49,635 nt of DNA, taken from NCBI GenBank assembly GCA_015059015.1, contig SVBG01000002.1, positions 1 to 49,635 on the forward strand, read 5' to 3'. Position numbers and translations under genes: made by a program. How positions within the stretch are numbered: position 1 is the stretch's first letter; each line of letters begins with the position of its first letter. The notes under the pieces were generated by a model, which was given only the letters and a program-made list of their open reading frames with translations, had not been told where the DNA came from and searched no databases. This DNA is from Erysipelotrichaceae bacterium. GTDB lineage: Bacteria; Bacillota_I; Bacilli_A; ML615J-28; CAG-313. Shown here piece after piece: positions 33,998 to 43,521 of the stretch.

Positions 33998-34393
33998 ATG
34001 GAAAAAATTTTTGTAGAAAAATTTATTAAAGATAAATATAAAGAAAGAATTTTATATGAATTAAGTTCAAAGAAACCGGATAAAAAAGAAAAAGTATTTA
34101 CAAAGTTACTAGAATATGATGAATATTTAAGAAATGATGTATCTAAGATTGATTTATCACATTTAACAGACGAGGAAATTGTGAGTGTTATTAGTAATCG
34201 TTTTAAAAATAAATATTGTTATAGTTTGAAATTTAATTGTAAAGTAGAGCTTGTTAAAGGTGTAATAAATACTATAAATAGTTATATGCTTGATATTTTA
34301 GTGATTGATGAAAATAATATTATATATATTGGCGAAGTTGAACATCATAAAGATGGAGGAAACGCTTCTGTAAAGTATATATTTTATACATAA
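33998..34393 (+). CDS. unknown 131-aa protein, paralogue 2
   Basis: 131 aa, paralogue of the protein at 33239-33661 (shared FIKDKYKERILYELSS, KIDLSHL, INTINSYMLDIL and IYIGEVEHHKDGG). It ends earlier, at SVKYIFYT, where paralogue 1 continues with FIAHILG, so its C terminus may be slightly truncated. GGGAG precedes the ATG. Preceded by module copy 2 and a TATAAT-type box near 33925. Function unknown. Confidence 0.7.
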   Translation: MEKIFVEKFIKDKYKERILYELSSKKPDKKEKVFTKLLEYDEYLRNDVSKIDLSHLTDEEIVSVISNRFKNKYCYSLKFNCKVELVKGVINTINSYMLDILVIDENNIIYIGEVEHHKDGGNASVKYIFYT

Positions 34394-34410
34394 CATTATG
34401 AAAATATGTT

Positions 34411-34840
34411 GAGAAAAAAGAATTAGGAATTAAAGTTAAAGGGTTTACTGCAGGAATAATTACAGGTGTTGTGTGTTGTTATTTATAGTATTCTTACTTT
34501 TCTTTATTTTTGTTGAACAACATATATTTTTCTTCATCAGTGTGTTAGGGTGTTTAGCAGAAAGTATCGCAATGATATGTGTTCTTTTTAAAGTTTTAAG
34601 ACAACCTAAAGTAATGCTTGAGTATGATGATACATATCTATATTTCAATGAATATCAAAAAAAACAAAAATCGAATTTAAAGAAATCGAATCAGTTAAAG
34701 TATTTAAATATTTCGATAGACACCATACGTATGAGTTTGGTGATATTGAAATTGTTATAATAAAAGGTATAACTTTACGAATTGGTAAGACATATTATGT
34801 TGATAAAGTTCATGACACAATTTTAAATCTTATTAAGTAA
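34411..34840 (+). pseudogene. frameshifted membrane protein gene with a PH-like tail
   Basis: Three fragments of one probable protein lie in different frames. First, a short piece near 34411-34488 (IKVKGFTAGIITGV) ends in TAG. Second, from about 34473 the frame encodes two hydrophobic segments and KVMLEYDDTYLYFNEYQKK. Third, from 34664 to the TAA at 34838-34840, frame -1 encodes KIEFKEIESVKVFKYFD ... VHDTILNLIK. The junction is an A8 run (34657-34664). The layout (two membrane segments, then a PH-like domain) resembles the gene at 31063. Decay, slippage at A8, or a sequencing error are all possible. Confidence 0.6.
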
Positions 34841-34914
34841 AAATTAAAATATGTATATTCATAAACTTATATTCTTTATAACAAAGTTTAAAAAATAATA
34901 GAAGGAGAAAAAGC

Positions 34915-37900
34915 ATGAGAAAATTATTTTGGATTATTGTTGTAGTATTTTTATTTATATTATCAGGTTGTGATAATTTTAATGGAAATCCAATAGTGAA
35001 TCAGCAATTATTTGATGAATTAACTTCAAAAGTAAATGAGTTTTCTGCTAAAATTGAAGAGAGTGATTACTTAAGTGTGGGTTTAAGAGTAGAACTAAAT
35101 AATGATAGAGTATCATCATTAATTAGTTGTGCTAAAGATCCGGCTTATATAGAGATTACAACTGGTACTGAAAAAGAAATTTATACACAAGAAGGCGATA
35201 AAGTATTTAAATATACTAAACTTAATACATCCACTTATGATAGAGATTTTTATTGTTATATATCAGATTTTGAAAACGATGAAGCAAACAATGATGTGCA
35301 AAATAGTGGTGATTATTATATCACTGAATTTAATAACGAAAAAATAAATGTTACAGTAAATGATAATATATATACACTGAAATGTAAATACAAAGATGCG
35401 TTAAATAAGGAAAGTAAAGAAATACTAGAAGATATTTATGAGTCACTGAATTTACCTATTGACATTTTATTTAATTCAGATTTAACTATAACATACACTA
35501 TAAAAGAAGAAAAAGTGAAAATGGATTTAGAAGTTGTTATTGAATATGAGGAATTTCCAGAACCTCTTGATTTAAAATTTACAGTAGAAATAGATATAAT
35601 GAAGTTTACGCCTAAAAATATGTTAGGTGGAGAATTTAAATTATCTGCACCTGATTGTTTTGAAGAAGTTTATAAAACATATGATTATAAAGAAGTGTTA
35701 AAACTTGATGCGTATAAAAAGACGTATTTAAGAATTGATGCTAAAAAAGGAATGCTAGTTTCAAATGAGAGAGGTTTAAAATTAGAATTATATGATGAAA
35801 ACTATAATTTAATTGGTGAATCATTAGGTAATATAGATTCATCAACATATATATCTATTAACTCGCTTTTATCAATTGAAGAAGATGGTACTTATTATGT
35901 AGTTGTTACAAATAGAAATCATGATACAACAAAATTTACTTTATCGCAGTATGAATATGATACAACCACAACATCCGAAGGTATAGATATATCTAATCCA
36001 ATTTCATTAGAAGGTACTATTGAAGGTAAATATGATATAGAAAAGCTAGTATATACAAATACTGATTCTACTGATAAGTCAGTCAGAATAGAAAACTTAG
36101 GTAATGAAGATATATTAATTTGTAAAATTCTAGATAGTAATAAAGTACTTATAGCAAGTAATACAGTAAAATTTATAACTATTAAACCTAATCAAGCAAA
36201 TTATATTACATTACAATCAGGTTTAAATGAATTGTTTATTTGTGAGCAATTTGATTTAACTGATGACGCAAATGGATATGACTATAATATTAAATTAAAT
36301 ATTATTGATTTTTCCATAAGTGATAATACGATTGAGGCGCCAATTCCAAGTGAATTTAATATGGATGCTCACAGTGATATATATTATTATTCGTATGTAG
36401 AAAAAGGGTTATATAGTTTTAGTGATGTAAATATATTTGGAAGTCGTCTAGAAGTAAAAGTATTTGATAAAGATGGCAAAAAAGTAAATGCAAACGTTGT
36501 TGAATATGGAAAATGGTTAGATGATTTTTCTAGAAATTATATAATTAAAGAAGATGGATGGTATTTTATAGGTGTTAGAAGTTATAGTTCAGAAAGTGGT
36601 ACAGTAATTCATCAAAAATATGATTATGAAACAATTGGTGATAAAAATAATCCAACATTTATTGATATAACAAGAGACATTACTTATGAAGGTGTATTAG
36701 AAGGGCATCATGATTTTGAATATTATCAATTAGAAAATAGATCTAATGAATTAAAAGTTTATTATATTGAAAATACATCAGAACAGTATTATAGAGTTAT
36801 TTTAAAAGAGTATCCTACATCTAATCCTAATATGATTAACTTTAATCCAGGTGATAAAATATGTTTTTCAAGCCAACCTGGTAGTTTTGAAATAATGATT
36901 GTTGAAAATGATTATTTAAATGCTGATACTACTTTAGAATATAAGTTTATTGTAAAAGAATTAGAAAATAATAATGTAACAGATAAGAATTCAAATAATT
37001 TACCAATACTTTCATTAGAATTTACTGATAAATACTATATAGCAGGTTTAACACTACCTAAAATGTATATGAAGTTAGTAGTTAAAGAAAAAGGTGCAAT
37101 AAGATTTCAATATTTAGATTACTTTACTAATAATGTTTTAAAATATGGATTCTCTTACTTTATATATGACGCATCAGGTAATAGAATATATAATGAAATT
37201 TTAGAACCAGGTGAATATATAGTTGAATTTAGTTATTCAGAAAGTGTATTACTTTATGCTAAAGTAAAATATACATTTCATTCAGCATTGGATCAAACAT
37301 ATGAAGTAGAATTAAAAGAATTAGACGATACATGTAATGATTATAAATATTCGTACATATATAGCGAAAAAGTACTAAGTACTCAATTTTTAAAGTACTA
37401 TTTTACACTGGAAGAAAAAACTACAATTTTGTATCATTCGTTAGAAGTTCAAATATTTGATGAATTTGATAATATACAAGTGTTAGTCCCAAATGGTAGT
37501 TGGTCATACGTAGCAAGATATTTATATGTAGATTTAGAACCAGGTAGATATTACTTCACAATCCCTGGAATTGATGCTGATCCGAGTGGAACATACAAGA
37601 TACCTATTCCAATTGGAATTAAAAATGTAAATAGAGATAATCCACAAGACTTTATAAATATGAACGAACTAAAATTAGATGAAGTAATACAAGTTAAACA
37701 AGATTTTGAAAATGACTTTGAATTTTTAAAATTTACAGTTTCTGAAACTTCTTATTACGAATTTAAAGGATATTATGTTAATGTATATATATACTCTTCT
37801 GTTAAAAGAATGTGTGCTCAAATTATACCATGGTCAGATAAAGAGGTTTACTTAAAAGAAGGAACATATTATATTGTTCTTGAACATCATTATGAAGAAG

Positions 37901-37935
37901 AAAATATTGGGGAAATAAAAGTTATTAAAAAATAA
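34915..37935 (+). CDS. large surface lipoprotein of unknown function
   Basis: 1006 aa. Signal peptide with lipobox FILSGC (Cys 19), so anchored to the outer face of the membrane. After residue ~240, several similar beta-sandwich-like stretches follow, each with patterns such as EDGTYYVVVTNRN, EDGWYFIGVRSYS and EPGRYYFTIPG, which resemble bacterial pre-peptidase C-terminal (PPC-like) domains; about five or six copies are suggested. No catalytic motif is visible. AGAAGGAG precedes the ATG. It stands alone between the decayed gene and the GDPD lipoprotein. An adhesion or binding role is inference. Confidence 0.72.
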   Translation: MRKLFWIIVVVFLFILSGCDNFNGNPIVNQQLFDELTSKVNEFSAKIEESDYLSVGLRVELNNDRVSSLISCAKDPAYIEITTGTEKEIYTQEGDKVFKYTKLNTSTYDRDFYCYISDFENDEANNDVQNSGDYYITEFNNEKINVTVNDNIYTLKCKYKDALNKESKEILEDIYESLNLPIDILFNSDLTITYTIKEEKVKMDLEVVIEYEEFPEPLDLKFTVEIDIMKFTPKNMLGGEFKLSAPDCFEEVYKTYDYKEVLKLDAYKKTYLRIDAKKGMLVSNERGLKLELYDENYNLIGESLGNIDSSTYISINSLLSIEEDGTYYVVVTNRNHDTTKFTLSQYEYDTTTTSEGIDISNPISLEGTIEGKYDIEKLVYTNTDSTDKSVRIENLGNEDILICKILDSNKVLIASNTVKFITIKPNQANYITLQSGLNELFICEQFDLTDDANGYDYNIKLNIIDFSISDNTIEAPIPSEFNMDAHSDIYYYSYVEKGLYSFSDVNIFGSRLEVKVFDKDGKKVNANVVEYGKWLDDFSRNYIIKEDGWYFIGVRSYSSESGTVIHQKYDYETIGDKNNPTFIDITRDITYEGVLEGHHDFEYYQLENRSNELKVYYIENTSEQYYRVILKEYPTSNPNMINFNPGDKICFSSQPGSFEIMIVENDYLNADTTLEYKFIVKELENNNVTDKNSNNLPILSLEFTDKYYIAGLTLPKMYMKLVVKEKGAIRFQYLDYFTNNVLKYGFSYFIYDASGNRIYNEILEPGEYIVEFSYSESVLLYAKVKYTFHSALDQTYEVELKELDDTCNDYKYSYIYSEKVLSTQFLKYYFTLEEKTTILYHSLEVQIFDEFDNIQVLVPNGSWSYVARYLYVDLEPGRYYFTIPGIDADPSGTYKIPIPIGIKNVNRDNPQDFINMNELKLDEVIQVKQDFENDFEFLKFTVSETSYYEFKGYYVNVYIYSSVKRMCAQIIPWSDKEVYLKEGTYYIVLEHHYEEENIGEIKVIKK

Positions 37936-38061
37936 AAGATGTTCTTATATATCTTATATTTTTAGAAACGTTTTTTATAAAATTTTAAGTATCATTAAAT
38001 TAAAATATATATATTTTTTAAGTAATATATGTATATTTAGTCTTGAGAAAATATAATTGAT

Positions 38062-38098
38062 GCCACTTTATTTATATGTAAAGTGGCCTGTTATTTTT
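38062..38098 (+). terminator. hairpin after the 1006-aa lipoprotein gene
   Basis: Perfect 9-bp stem GCCACTTTA / TAAAGTGGC with an 8-base loop, then a T-rich tail broken by CTG. About 125 bases past the stop. Confidence 0.65.
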
Positions 38099-38211
38099 AA
38101 TTTTACTTAAATATCTTCTAATTTATTAAAAATATTATAATTTTTAGACAATAACAAAAAAAAGTATTGTATAATGATATTGGAAGAAAAGTACAAAGGA
38201 GAACGAATAAC

Positions 38212-41200
38212 ATGAAAAAAACTTTGTTAGTTTTTATTTTAGTGTTTGCAGCTATTTTTATGATAAGTTGTAAAGGTAAAAATGGTTGTAATAATAAAAC
38301 ACCAGTTCATGAACATATTGCATGTGCTGAATGTGGTAAATGTACAGATCCAGATTGTGATGGCGAAGATTCTGATAAATGTCTAGGACACGAACCAATT
38401 CATGAACATATTGCGTGTCCAGACTGTGGTAAATGTACAGACCCTGAATGTGATGGAGAAGATGTAGATAAATGTCTTGGACATGAACCAAAGCATGAAC
38501 ACATTGCGTGTCCAGACTGTGGAAAATGTACAGACCCTGAGTGTGATGGAAAAGAAAGTGATAAATGTCTAGGACACGAACCAATTCATGAACATATTGC
38601 GTGTCCAGACTGTGGTAAATGTACAGACCCTGAATGTGATGGAGAAGATGTAGATAAATGTCTTGGACATGAACCAAAGCATGAACACATTGCGTGTCCA
38701 GACTGTGGAAAATGTACAGACCCTGAGTGTGATGGAAAAGAAAGTGATAAATGTTTAGGACATGAACCAAAGCATGAACATACAGCATGTGCTGAATGCG
38801 GAAAATGTACAGACCCAGAATGTGATGGAGAAGATGTAGATAAATGCTTAGGTCATGAACCAAAGCATGAACACATATCTTGTCCAGACTGTGGAAAATG
38901 TACAGACCCTGAATGTGATGGAGAAGATGTAGATAAATGTTTAGGTCATGAACCAAAGCATGAACATACAGTATGTGCTGGATGTGGAAAATGTACAGAC
39001 CCTGAATGTGATGGAGAAGATGTAGATAAATGTCTTGGACATGAACCAAAGCATGAACACATTGCGTGTCCAGACTGTGGAAAATGTACAGACCCAGAAT
39101 GTGATGGAGAAGATTCTGATAAATGTCTAGGTCATGAACCAATTCATGAACACATATCTTGTCCAGACTGTGGTAAATGTACAGACCCTGAGTGTGATGG
39201 AGAAGAAAGTGATAAATGTCTTGGACATGATAAAGTTGCTCCTGTTATTGAACTTGTAGATGGAGCAAGTGAAGAGTTAAAGTTAAATTGGAATAAAGAA
39301 GCTACTAATGAATTCTTATTAAGTGGCATTACTGCAACAGATGATGTTGATGGTGATTTAACTAATAATATAACAGTTTATCATGAAATTAATAATCGTA
39401 AATATGGTACATATGTAGTTACTTATGAAGTAAGTGATGAGGCTGGTAATACTGCTACATTTGAAAGAAATGTTACAGTTGTTTGGGATTATGCTGTAGA
39501 ATTTATTGGACATCAAGGTTCTTATTATGGTGTTGCTAACTCTGAAGAAGCATTCTTATATGCTGCTGAAACTTTACAGTATCAAGCACTTGAAACAGAT
39601 GTTAAGCAAACTAAAGATGGTGTGTTTGTATGTTGTCATGATGATACATTTGGTGGTTTAGCTATTGCAAGTACAAATTGGGAAGATTTAAAAGATGTTG
39701 TTGTAGATTCTAGTAGAACATCTGGCCTTCCTAGTCAATATGGTGAAATGCCTGGTACTGGTAAATATTCATCTAAAATTTGTACTCTTGAAAGATATTT
39801 AGAAATTTGTAAAGAATATGGTATTAAAGCTGTAGTAGAACTTAAAAGTTCTGCTGGTATTTCAAATAGTGATCAATCAAGAATGCCTGCTTTAATGGCA
39901 TTAATTGAAAAAACTGGCATGCTTGATCAAACTATCTTTTTAGCAAGTGCATATAATTGTTTAATATGGGTTAAACAAAATGGTTATGATTATATTCCTT
40001 GTCAATATTTAGTATCATCATTTGCATCTGAAACAGTATTTGAAAGATGTAAAGAATATGGACTTGATGTTAGTGGCTGTGTTACTTATGGTGATGGTCA
40101 AACAGAAAATACACCTGAATGGGTAGCAAGATATCAAGATGCTGGAATTAAAGTTTCAACTTATACATTTACACAATATAGTGATTATAGTGATGTACAA
40201 AAATGGATTGATATCGGTGTTGATTATGTTACAGTAGACTGGCAAAGTATGCATAAATTAAACTTACCTGATAATAGTGACATTGTATATCATACAGTTA
40301 AATTCTATGATCATGAAAATAATTTATTAAAAGAAACTAAAGTTAGAAGTGGTAGAGCTGCTGCTTCTCCTATTGCACCAAAGCGAGAGGGTTATGAATT
40401 TAGTGGTTGGAGTAAATGTATTGAAAATGTAACAGAGGATTTAAGTGTTACAGCAGAATATGAACTTGTTGAATATTCAATTACTTATGATTCTAATCTA
40501 TATGTATTAACTAAATCACAATGGGCTTCAAAAGAAGATTTTGTTAATGATTTTTATAATGATTTATTTGATTGGTTGGTTGCAAATGCATCTCATTTAT
40601 CATGTGTTACAGTAAATAATGGTAGTTATAAGATTTATGTAAACTCTACTGAATATGGAAGTTGTACAGTATCAAGTGCTCAAGATATTAAAGATTTATA
40701 TGTTTATACATTTGAACGTACATTTGCGACTTTAATTTATAAACCAATTAATGGTTCTAACTCACATGATTATGTTCCTGAAGTTGATAATAATTACTTC
40801 TTAAATTCAGAACCTTATCGTACTAAATACATTGGATGTAACTCATATTTCTTAAAAGCTATGGAAACTTCATATACAGGTTATAGTTATACATTTAAAC
40901 AAGCATCTAATAACCGTGTTCAAATCTTCTTTAGATTCCATCAATGGTGTAATGGTACAAGTATTGCAGCATTTAATGCATATCCTGAAAAGAATATGAT
41001 TAAATATTTAGTTGGAGTTGATGCTATAATGCCTACTGATTATGTTAAATATACAATTAACGATGAAATTATTTTATCTGCACCTACTGCTTCTATAGAG
41101 TTTTTAGGGTGGTATTTAGATCACGATGCTACAGGTGAGGCTGTTACTAAGATTGAAAAAGGAACAACTGGTGATATTATTCTTTATGCTAAATGGGAAG

Positions 41201-42054
41201 AAGTTGTAGTTCCAGATGTATATTCTAAAGTTAATTATGTATTAGACGGTGGAACTAATAGTGAAAATAATCCTACTGAATATTTAGAAGGTATTTCAAC
41301 TCTTCTTTATCCTGCTGAAAAAGCTGGTTATGTATTTAAAGGTTGGTCTAAAGAACAAGGTAGTAATTCATATATTACTTCTATCAGTGAATTAACAAGT
41401 GGTGAAATTACACTTTATGCTAATTATGAATATGCTGTCTATAAAATTACTTATGATTTACAAGGTGGAGATTGGGGTAACAAAGCTGAATTTACAGGAA
41501 AACCTGTTACTTCAATTACTACTAACAGAAAAGATGACTTCTGGTCTGGAACAAATTATGTTAGTTATATATATTTAGATCATGTTAGTACATATCCTAA
41601 AGCAACTTGGTCATTTAGAGTTGGTATTGCGTATGATGAATCAATGGGTATCTATGTTGTTAAGTCAGTTGCTGATCAAAATAAATCATTTGATGCAGAT
41701 ATTTGTGAATATGTAGTTACAATTTCTGGTTCATATGGACAATATGGTTCAACACAAGACTTTAGAAACGCAGTACAAGTTGGTCAAGGCGTTAAAATTA
41801 CAGGTGACGTAGATTCAGGTAATGCAACATTAGAATTCTATGATGCATCAGGAATGACTGGTGGTACAATTGAAAATTATGTTGTTGAATACACTATTGT
41901 AACACTTCCTTCAGTTCTACCTATTCCTCAAAAAGAAGGTAAAGTATTTGTTGGATGGGCACTATCTGCAACATCTTCTGAACCATTTACACAACTTCCT
42001 CAAGGTACTATGGGTGATGTAACATTATATGCAATATTTGCAGATGCTAATTAG
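38212..42054 (+). CDS. GDPD-domain lipoprotein with ten Cys-rich repeats and InlB-type repeats
   Basis: 1280 aa from ATG 38212, with AAAGGAG before it (the upstream frame extension lacks one). Lipobox FMISC (Cys about 21). Residues ~33-341: ten 31-residue repeats, HEHIACPDCGKCTDPECDG with a KCLGHEP end, each with five Cys and three His. Then an Ig-like DUF5011-type domain (ITATDDVDGDLT), a glycerophosphodiester phosphodiesterase domain (~425-690: FIGHQGSYYG, ALETDVKQTKDG, CCHDDT, AVVELKS), and three or four Listeria-Bacteroides (InlB B) repeats such as REGYEFSGWSK. The usual HRG motif is HQG here. It should act outside the cell; substrate unproven. Confidence 0.85.
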   Translation: MKKTLLVFILVFAAIFMISCKGKNGCNNKTPVHEHIACAECGKCTDPDCDGEDSDKCLGHEPIHEHIACPDCGKCTDPECDGEDVDKCLGHEPKHEHIACPDCGKCTDPECDGKESDKCLGHEPIHEHIACPDCGKCTDPECDGEDVDKCLGHEPKHEHIACPDCGKCTDPECDGKESDKCLGHEPKHEHTACAECGKCTDPECDGEDVDKCLGHEPKHEHISCPDCGKCTDPECDGEDVDKCLGHEPKHEHTVCAGCGKCTDPECDGEDVDKCLGHEPKHEHIACPDCGKCTDPECDGEDSDKCLGHEPIHEHISCPDCGKCTDPECDGEESDKCLGHDKVAPVIELVDGASEELKLNWNKEATNEFLLSGITATDDVDGDLTNNITVYHEINNRKYGTYVVTYEVSDEAGNTATFERNVTVVWDYAVEFIGHQGSYYGVANSEEAFLYAAETLQYQALETDVKQTKDGVFVCCHDDTFGGLAIASTNWEDLKDVVVDSSRTSGLPSQYGEMPGTGKYSSKICTLERYLEICKEYGIKAVVELKSSAGISNSDQSRMPALMALIEKTGMLDQTIFLASAYNCLIWVKQNGYDYIPCQYLVSSFASETVFERCKEYGLDVSGCVTYGDGQTENTPEWVARYQDAGIKVSTYTFTQYSDYSDVQKWIDIGVDYVTVDWQSMHKLNLPDNSDIVYHTVKFYDHENNLLKETKVRSGRAAASPIAPKREGYEFSGWSKCIENVTEDLSVTAEYELVEYSITYDSNLYVLTKSQWASKEDFVNDFYNDLFDWLVANASHLSCVTVNNGSYKIYVNSTEYGSCTVSSAQDIKDLYVYTFERTFATLIYKPINGSNSHDYVPEVDNNYFLNSEPYRTKYIGCNSYFLKAMETSYTGYSYTFKQASNNRVQIFFRFHQWCNGTSIAAFNAYPEKNMIKYLVGVDAIMPTDYVKYTINDEIILSAPTASIEFLGWYLDHDATGEAVTKIEKGTTGDIILYAKWEEVVVPDVYSKVNYVLDGGTNSENNPTEYLEGISTLLYPAEKAGYVFKGWSKEQGSNSYITSISELTSGEITLYANYEYAVYKITYDLQGGDWGNKAEFTGKPVTSITTNRKDDFWSGTNYVSYIYLDHVSTYPKATWSFRVGIAYDESMGIYVVKSVADQNKSFDADICEYVVTISGSYGQYGSTQDFRNAVQVGQGVKITGDVDSGNATLEFYDASGMTGGTIENYVVEYTIVTLPSVLPIPQKEGKVFVGWALSATSSEPFTQLPQGTMGDVTLYAIFADAN
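38308..39235 (+). repeat. ten tandem 93-bp coding repeats
   Basis: Ten in-frame 93-bp units encoding the Cys/His-rich repeat of the GDPD lipoprotein. Units 2-3 (from 38401) and 4-5 (from 38587) are a 186-bp higher-order duplication, identical for at least the first 165 bp. This points to recent expansion. Confidence 0.95.
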
Positions 42055-42077
42055 TATATAAATATATATAAGTATAA

Positions 42078-42116
42078 AAAAAGATCCTCGTTAAAATAAT
42101 AACGGGGATTTTTTCT
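42078..42116 (+). terminator. terminator after the GDPD lipoprotein gene
   Basis: Stem ATCCTCGTTA / TAACGGGGAT (one T-G pair) flanked by A6 and T6. Confidence 0.88.
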
Positions 42117-42219
42117 TTAATTATAATGCGGTTTTATATATTTTGTAAGTGTTTTTAATAAATAAAAACACAAAAAATATATTTGTGATATAATAAGTGT
42201 AAAAAGAGGATGTTTTGAA

Positions 42220-43521
42220 ATGAAAAAAGATTTAAAAACAAAACTTATAAGTAGAAAAATTAAAAAACCCAATCCATTTTTAATGTTTATAACAATGAGG
42301 TTACTAGGAATTCTTAATAGAAAATATAAAGTAAAATTTAATTATGATTATGATATTAAGTCTTTAAAAGACAGTCCTACAATATTACTTGCATCACATG
42401 CATCAAGATTAGAATTTATATATATGATATATGGATTTAAGCATAATGATATAAATATAGTATGTGGATATCAAAACATTATTAAAAAAGGATTATATAA
42501 TTTATTTATAAAATTAGGGGTAATTTCTAAATATTTATATCAGCCAGACATTGTTTGTATGAAAAACATTATGAAGGTATTAAAACATAATGGAACTGTT
42601 GGGATTTTTCCAGAAGGTATACAATCAACTAGTGGAAGTACTCATCCTATTAACCCTGCAACTGTTCAATTTATTAAAAAGAGTAAAGCAAATATTGTTG
42701 TAGCTACATCAAAAGGTGCTTATCTTGCAACACCACGTTATACAAATGATAGAAAAAAAGGTTATATTGAAATAAACTTTAGTAAAGTTTTAACTTCTGA
42801 TATGTTAGAAAAATTAAGTGATGAACAAATTTATAAAATATTAATAGATAAAATTAGTTATAATGATTTTGAATATAATAAAGTACAAAGAAATAAATAT
42901 ATAGGTAAAAAGCCAAATGCTTTTGGAATTGATAAAATCCTTTATAAATGTCCAGATTGTAAGAGTGAATATACTTTATATACACAAGATGACACAATTG
43001 TATGTAAACATTGTGGATTAAAAATAAAAGTTAATGAATATTATGATTTAGTTAAAGTAAAATGTAATAAATTACCAACCGATATTGATAAGTGGTATAA
43101 ATGGCAAAGAAATTGTGTTAAAGAAGAAATTATAAGTGATTCATTTGAATTATTTCTTAGTGGATCTATTTGTACGTTAAAAACAGATAAATTAAGAAAA
43201 TCACCTAAAAATAGAGAAGTTTTATCAATCGGTAGAGCTATTCTTAATAATAAAGGATTAAATTTTATTGGAAAATTAAATGATGAAATTGTTAATTTTA
43301 ATTTCGATGCAAAAACAATTTATTCTTTAACAGTTTCAACAAAAGGTTATTTAGAATTTTATGCAGGTAATAACTATTATATGCTAATTCCAGAAGATAA
43401 AAATCAATGTTTAATTAAATGGACTCTAGCATCAGAAGAAATTCATAATCTTTATGATGAAAAATGGAGATCTGCATGTATAGATGTATATGAATATAGT
43501 AAAGGAGACATATATGAGTAA
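42220..43521 (+). CDS. PlsC-like acyltransferase with a C-terminal zinc ribbon
   Basis: 433 aa. Residues ~50-200 form an LPLAT/PlsC acyltransferase: the catalytic block reads LASHASRLEF, i.e. H-x4-E where H-x4-D is usual, and the acceptor-binding block is GIFPEGIQST. A zinc ribbon follows at ~245-270 (YKCPDCKSEY ... VCKHCGLKI), then a ~150-residue domain not recognised. PlsC enzymes acylate lysophosphatidic acid or other glycerolipids at the membrane; here the added ribbon and domain suggest a different acceptor. It overlaps the YfcC-type transporter gene by 8 bases. Confidence 0.82.
   Translation: MKKDLKTKLISRKIKKPNPFLMFITMRLLGILNRKYKVKFNYDYDIKSLKDSPTILLASHASRLEFIYMIYGFKHNDINIVCGYQNIIKKGLYNLFIKLGVISKYLYQPDIVCMKNIMKVLKHNGTVGIFPEGIQSTSGSTHPINPATVQFIKKSKANIVVATSKGAYLATPRYTNDRKKGYIEINFSKVLTSDMLEKLSDEQIYKILIDKISYNDFEYNKVQRNKYIGKKPNAFGIDKILYKCPDCKSEYTLYTQDDTIVCKHCGLKIKVNEYYDLVKVKCNKLPTDIDKWYKWQRNCVKEEIISDSFELFLSGSICTLKTDKLRKSPKNREVLSIGRAILNNKGLNFIGKLNDEIVNFNFDAKTIYSLTVSTKGYLEFYAGNNYYMLIPEDKNQCLIKWTLASEEIHNLYDEKWRSACIDVYEYSKGDIYE

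Noticed and set aside
34473-34760. Single intact 95-aa membrane protein
   Set aside because: The frame's last ~30 residues after the A8 run are low-complexity readthrough, while the -1 frame downstream encodes a coherent PH-like tail to 34840; treated as part of a frameshifted gene.
28130-34840. Integrase, transposase or phage genes expected for an island
   Set aside because: None of the reading frames shows tyrosine or serine recombinase, DDE transposase or phage structural motifs, so no mobile element is annotated.
38258-39142. Long antisense reading frame (294 codons) opposite the Cys repeats
   Set aside because: It is open only because the 93-bp repeats on the plus strand happen to lack stops in that frame. 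Composition is His/Leu-biased as an antisense of the repeat, and no binding site precedes it.
38308-39235. Possible CRISPR-like array
   Set aside because: The 93-bp units have no unique spacers and are an in-frame protein repeat within one lipoprotein gene.
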